Assembly (NCBI GenBank): GCA_040757115.1
Contig: JBFLYA010000188.1
Location: 1-7,335 of the forward strand
Length of the DNA stretch: 7,335 nucleotides
Direction: 5' to 3'
From: a bacterium
GTDB taxonomy: Bacteria; UBA9089; CG2-30-40-21; SBAY01
Under the pieces are notes generated by a model, which saw only the letters and a program-made list of their open reading frames with translations, was not told where the DNA came from and did not search any database. The translations under genes and the position numbers were made by a program. Positions 5,472 to 7,335 of the stretch are shown here, in pieces. Positions within the stretch are counted from its first letter, which is position 1. Every line of letters begins with the position of its first letter.

Positions 5472-5981
5472 ATGTACTACGAAGATGTATTCAAGGAATT
5501 AAACAGAGAGAAGGTAAGATATTTAATTGTAGGTGGTGTAGCGGTTGTTTTACATGGTGTTGTGAGATTAACCGTTGATTTAGATATTTTTGTTGACTTC
5601 TCAAAGGAAAATATAGAAAAATTTGCCTTATGTATGAAAAATTTAGGTTATAGACCTAAATTGCCTGTGAAAATAGAAGAGTTACAGGATGTAAAGAAAA
5701 GAAAGATATGGATAGAAGAAAAAGAGGCGAAGGTTTTTTCCCTTTTTCATTTGACCAAACATGAGGAACATCTCGATATTTTCATATATGAGCCTATCCC
5801 TTTTGAAGATGCTTATCAAAAGAGAAAAATTGTAGTGGCAAAAGGTATGGAAATACCTGTTGTATCTATTGATGATTTAATCAAGATGAAGGAGATAGCA
5901 GGCAGAGAGCAAGATTGGGCAGATATCTCTGCCTTAAAAGATTTAAAAGAACTGGTGAAAAATGAAGAAGAAAGGATATAG
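5472..5981 (+). CDS. Nucleotidyltransferase-fold protein (MNT/AbiEii-like), possible toxin-antitoxin component
   Basis: The 169-aa product has a minimal Pol-beta-type nucleotidyltransferase core. A GG pair (21-22) follows YLIV, then LHG (27-29), then R-x-T-x-DLDIFVD (32-42) giving the two metal-binding acidic residues D36 and D38. A candidate third acid is D102 in HLDIFIYEP. The C-terminal part reads SIDDLIKMKEIAGREQDWADISAL (132-155), the K...GR.QD..DI pattern common in this group. Such proteins transfer NMP groups to RNA or protein partners, often in two-gene toxin-antitoxin modules; the actual role here is inference. The gene begins 44 bp after the FadL-like gene with no strong Shine-Dalgarno site and no clear promoter. 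Its end overlaps the next small gene by 20 bp, implying translational coupling. Confidence 0.85.
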   Translation: MYYEDVFKELNREKVRYLIVGGVAVVLHGVVRLTVDLDIFVDFSKENIEKFALCMKNLGYRPKLPVKIEELQDVKKRKIWIEEKEAKVFSLFHLTKHEEHLDIFIYEPIPFEDAYQKRKIVVAKGMEIPVVSIDDLIKMKEIAGREQDWADISALKDLKELVKNEEERI

Positions 5982-6135
5982 TTTTAGAGTAAATAGAGAT
6001 AATATAAAAAGATTTAAAGATATGTCCGCAGAGAGTAAATTGAATTGGTTAGAAAAGGCAAATAAATTTATTCAAACTACACTTCCTCAAGAAAAACTTA
6101 AAATCTGGGAAAAGATAAAAGAAGGAAGGGTTTAA
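5962..6135 (+). CDS. 57-aa partner protein overlapping the nucleotidyltransferase gene
   Basis: An ATG at 5962, in the +1 frame relative to the nucleotidyltransferase, opens a 57-codon frame ending in TAA at 6135. It overlaps the upstream gene by 20 bp and fills the gap to the cyclase exactly (15 bp to the next ATG). The product begins MKKKGYSFRV, is lysine-rich and helical, and contains MSAESKLNWLEKANKF (21-36). That pattern I associate with small proteins encoded beside nucleotidyltransferases in environmental bacteria. The ending KIWEKIKEGRV is also helical. There is no signal peptide or membrane segment. The local ribosome site is weak, consistent with coupling to the upstream stop. A small antitoxin-like or specificity partner of the nucleotidyltransferase is the likeliest role, by inference from layout. 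Confidence 0.75.
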   Translation: MKKKGYSFRVNRDNIKRFKDMSAESKLNWLEKANKFIQTTLPQEKLKIWEKIKEGRV

Positions 6136-6150
6136 AAAGAGAAAGATAAA

Positions 6151-6972
6151 ATGCAGATAATAGATTTAAGTTTGGCGTTAAAAGGTTATGGTCCAGAGCC
6201 TGACCCACCTAAAATTAAGTATATGAGTCATAAGACAGGGGCATTTTTACTTGGATTAGGGGCTTTGCTCTGTAAAAGTAATTCATTCATAGGACATCTA
6301 AAAAATTTTATCCTCTATTTAATCGGCAACTATAGAATTACCTCAAAAGATTTTCCTGACCAGATGGGGATAGCCTTAGAAGAGATTAAAACCGATACCC
6401 ATGCTGGAACTCATCTTGATGCCCCCTGGCATTTCGGTCCTACTGCTGAAAACAAACCGGCTAAAACTATTGGTGAAGTCCCACTCCAATGGTGCTACTC
6501 AGATGGCGTCGTGCTTGATTTAAGACATAAAAAGGCAGGTGAATTTATCACCATCGAGGATATAAAATCTGCCTTGCAAAAGATTAATTACCAGATTAAA
6601 CCTGATGACATCGTCCTGATTATGACCGGCTGGGATAAATTTCAAGATAGTAAAGAATATCTAAATCATCCTGGAATGTCTGAAGAAGCAACTTTATGGC
6701 TAATTGAGCAAGGAGTAAAGATAATGGGGATTGATGCCTTTGGTTTTGACCGCGGTTGGCAGGCGATGTTTGATGATTATATTAAAACAAAGGATGCTAA
6801 ATATCTCTGGCCCGCCCATTTTGTCGGCAGAAAAAAGGAATACTGCCACATCGAAAAAATGGCAAATCTGGATAAAATACCAAAACCGTATGGGTTTAAA
6901 GTTATTTGTTTTCCAGTAAATATAGAAAAGGCAGGAGCTGGTTGGACAAGAGCCGTGGCGATTATTGAATAA
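6151..6972 (+). CDS. Cyclase family protein (kynurenine-formamidase-like metal hydrolase)
   Basis: The 273-aa product belongs to the putative cyclase family (PF04199 type), metal-dependent hydrolases or cyclases including bacterial kynurenine formamidase KynB. The signature HAGTHLDAPWH (84-94) gives H84, H88, D90 and H94 with the same spacing as the KynB metal ligands H50, H54, D56 and H60. H223 and E235 reproduce the H160/E172 spacing of 12. GIDAFGFD (193-200) is the usual substrate-side strand. The N-terminus is about 34 residues longer than in KynB and holds hydrophobic stretches (31-40 and 52-59). No tryptophan-catabolism genes are nearby, so the substrate is unknown. The gene starts 15 bp after the 57-aa gene with a weak AGAGAAAG site, probably in the same transcript. 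Confidence 0.88.
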   Translation: MQIIDLSLALKGYGPEPDPPKIKYMSHKTGAFLLGLGALLCKSNSFIGHLKNFILYLIGNYRITSKDFPDQMGIALEEIKTDTHAGTHLDAPWHFGPTAENKPAKTIGEVPLQWCYSDGVVLDLRHKKAGEFITIEDIKSALQKINYQIKPDDIVLIMTGWDKFQDSKEYLNHPGMSEEATLWLIEQGVKIMGIDAFGFDRGWQAMFDDYIKTKDAKYLWPAHFVGRKKEYCHIEKMANLDKIPKPYGFKVICFPVNIEKAGAGWTRAVAIIE

Positions 6973-7034
6973 GGATTTATCTTCAACATATTAGAAATTA
7001 TAAAAATTGCAGAAACTGTAAACAGAGGTATTTT

Positions 7035-7232
7035 ATGGAAAGAATTGTTTATAAAACCAATAATTTTAAAGCGGCTGAGGAATGGAATATTTTACAGCAG
7101 ACCCAATTGACCCCAAAGCAACGGCAAGAAATTGCATTAGAACTAAGGAAAAGAGTTTATGGAACAAAAAATCTTGATGTAAAGGAGGCTTATAAACTTA
7201 TCAAGAAAATCGTAAGCGTTCAGGTGGTGTAA
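7035..7232 (+). CDS. 65-aa protein, possible partner of a downstream nucleotidyltransferase
   Basis: The product is helical and soluble: MERIVYKTNNFKAAEEWNIL, then TPKQRQEIALELRKRVYG (26-43), and a short lysine-rich helix. The pattern 'F..AE.W...QQ...TP..RQ.IA.ELR.RVYG' is one I associate with small proteins encoded just upstream of nucleotidyltransferase genes in environmental bacteria. This is recognition from memory, not a search. AGAGGT lies 5 nt before the ATG. The gene follows the cyclase by 62 bp, with no clear promoter in the gap. Any partner gene would lie beyond the right edge; within the remaining 103 bp only repeats are seen. Confidence 0.7.
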   Translation: MERIVYKTNNFKAAEEWNILQQTQLTPKQRQEIALELRKRVYGTKNLDVKEAYKLIKKIVSVQVV

Positions 7233-7237
7233 CAAAA

Positions 7238-7268
7238 GGAGATGTGGAGATTAAGGAGATAGGGAGAT
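7238..7268 (+). repeat. GGAGAT short repeats
   Basis: Four GGAGAT units start at 7238, 7246, 7255 and 7263, spaced 8, 9 and 8 bp. The irregular period and lack of a start codon argue against coding. It resembles purine-rich dispersed repeats. Confidence 0.6.
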
Positions 7269-7280
7269 ATTATTAAAAAA

Positions 7281-7320
7281 ATTGAAATTAATAGAAACTA
7301 ATAGAAATTTATGGAAATTT
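7281..7320 (+). repeat. 10-bp periodic A-rich array
   Basis: Four consecutive 10-bp units of the form AT(T/A/G)GAAA... place GAAA at 7284, 7294, 7304 and 7314, an exact 10-bp period. Ten is not a multiple of three, so this is not a coding repeat. The last unit merges with a hairpin: tggaaa (7312-7317) pairs with tttcca (7326-7331). The repeat may continue past the window edge. Confidence 0.65.
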
Positions 7321-7335
7321 GTTGTTTTCCACAAT

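Overview
The window looks like a stretch of an uncultivated, AT-rich, diderm (Gram-negative type) bacterium. It encodes a FadL-type outer-membrane barrel with a Sec signal peptide, an HD-GYP phosphodiesterase-like protein, and genes with strong AAGGAGGT-type Shine-Dalgarno sites. Three promoters share a near-consensus sigma70 architecture with a TGG-extended -10. Gene-poor gaps carry short GC-richer dispersed repeats of the 'cgcagagacgcagag' and 'cacagatt' kind, which are common in environmental and groundwater genomes. The exact phylum cannot be fixed from this sequence alone.

Layout, left to right. Positions 1-524 hold no supportable gene, only hairpins and dispersed repeats. Positions 525-2142 hold two leftward genes: a secreted or membrane coiled-coil protein with its own promoter, and an HD-GYP protein. 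This pair is bracketed by inverted copies of the same repeat (416-443 and 2206-2241). Positions 2143-2597 form a gene-free divergent interval dominated by a nested imperfect palindrome (2195-2436), followed by a consensus promoter and a leader hairpin. galT (2598-3602) then runs rightward. A second promoter (3677-3705) drives a tail-anchored coiled-coil protein and a FadL-like outer-membrane protein, which look like one operon.

From 5472 onward there is a compact run. It starts with a GG...DLD nucleotidyltransferase, which overlaps by 20 bp a previously unlisted 57-aa gene. A kynurenine-formamidase-like metal-dependent cyclase follows, then a 65-aa protein resembling small partners of nucleotidyltransferases. 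The window ends in purine-rich repeats and a 10-bp-periodic A-rich array.

Functional reading. The FadL-like barrel plus membrane-anchored coiled-coil protein suggests an envelope function. GalT feeds UDP-sugar metabolism. The nucleotidyltransferase with its small overlapping partner has the layout of a two-gene toxin-antitoxin-like (MNT/AbiEii-type) module. The final 65-aa gene may open a second such module beyond the right edge. The most system-like novelty is this cluster of nucleotidyltransferase and partner genes around a metal-dependent hydrolase. The nested palindrome and the inverted repeats around the leftward pair come next.
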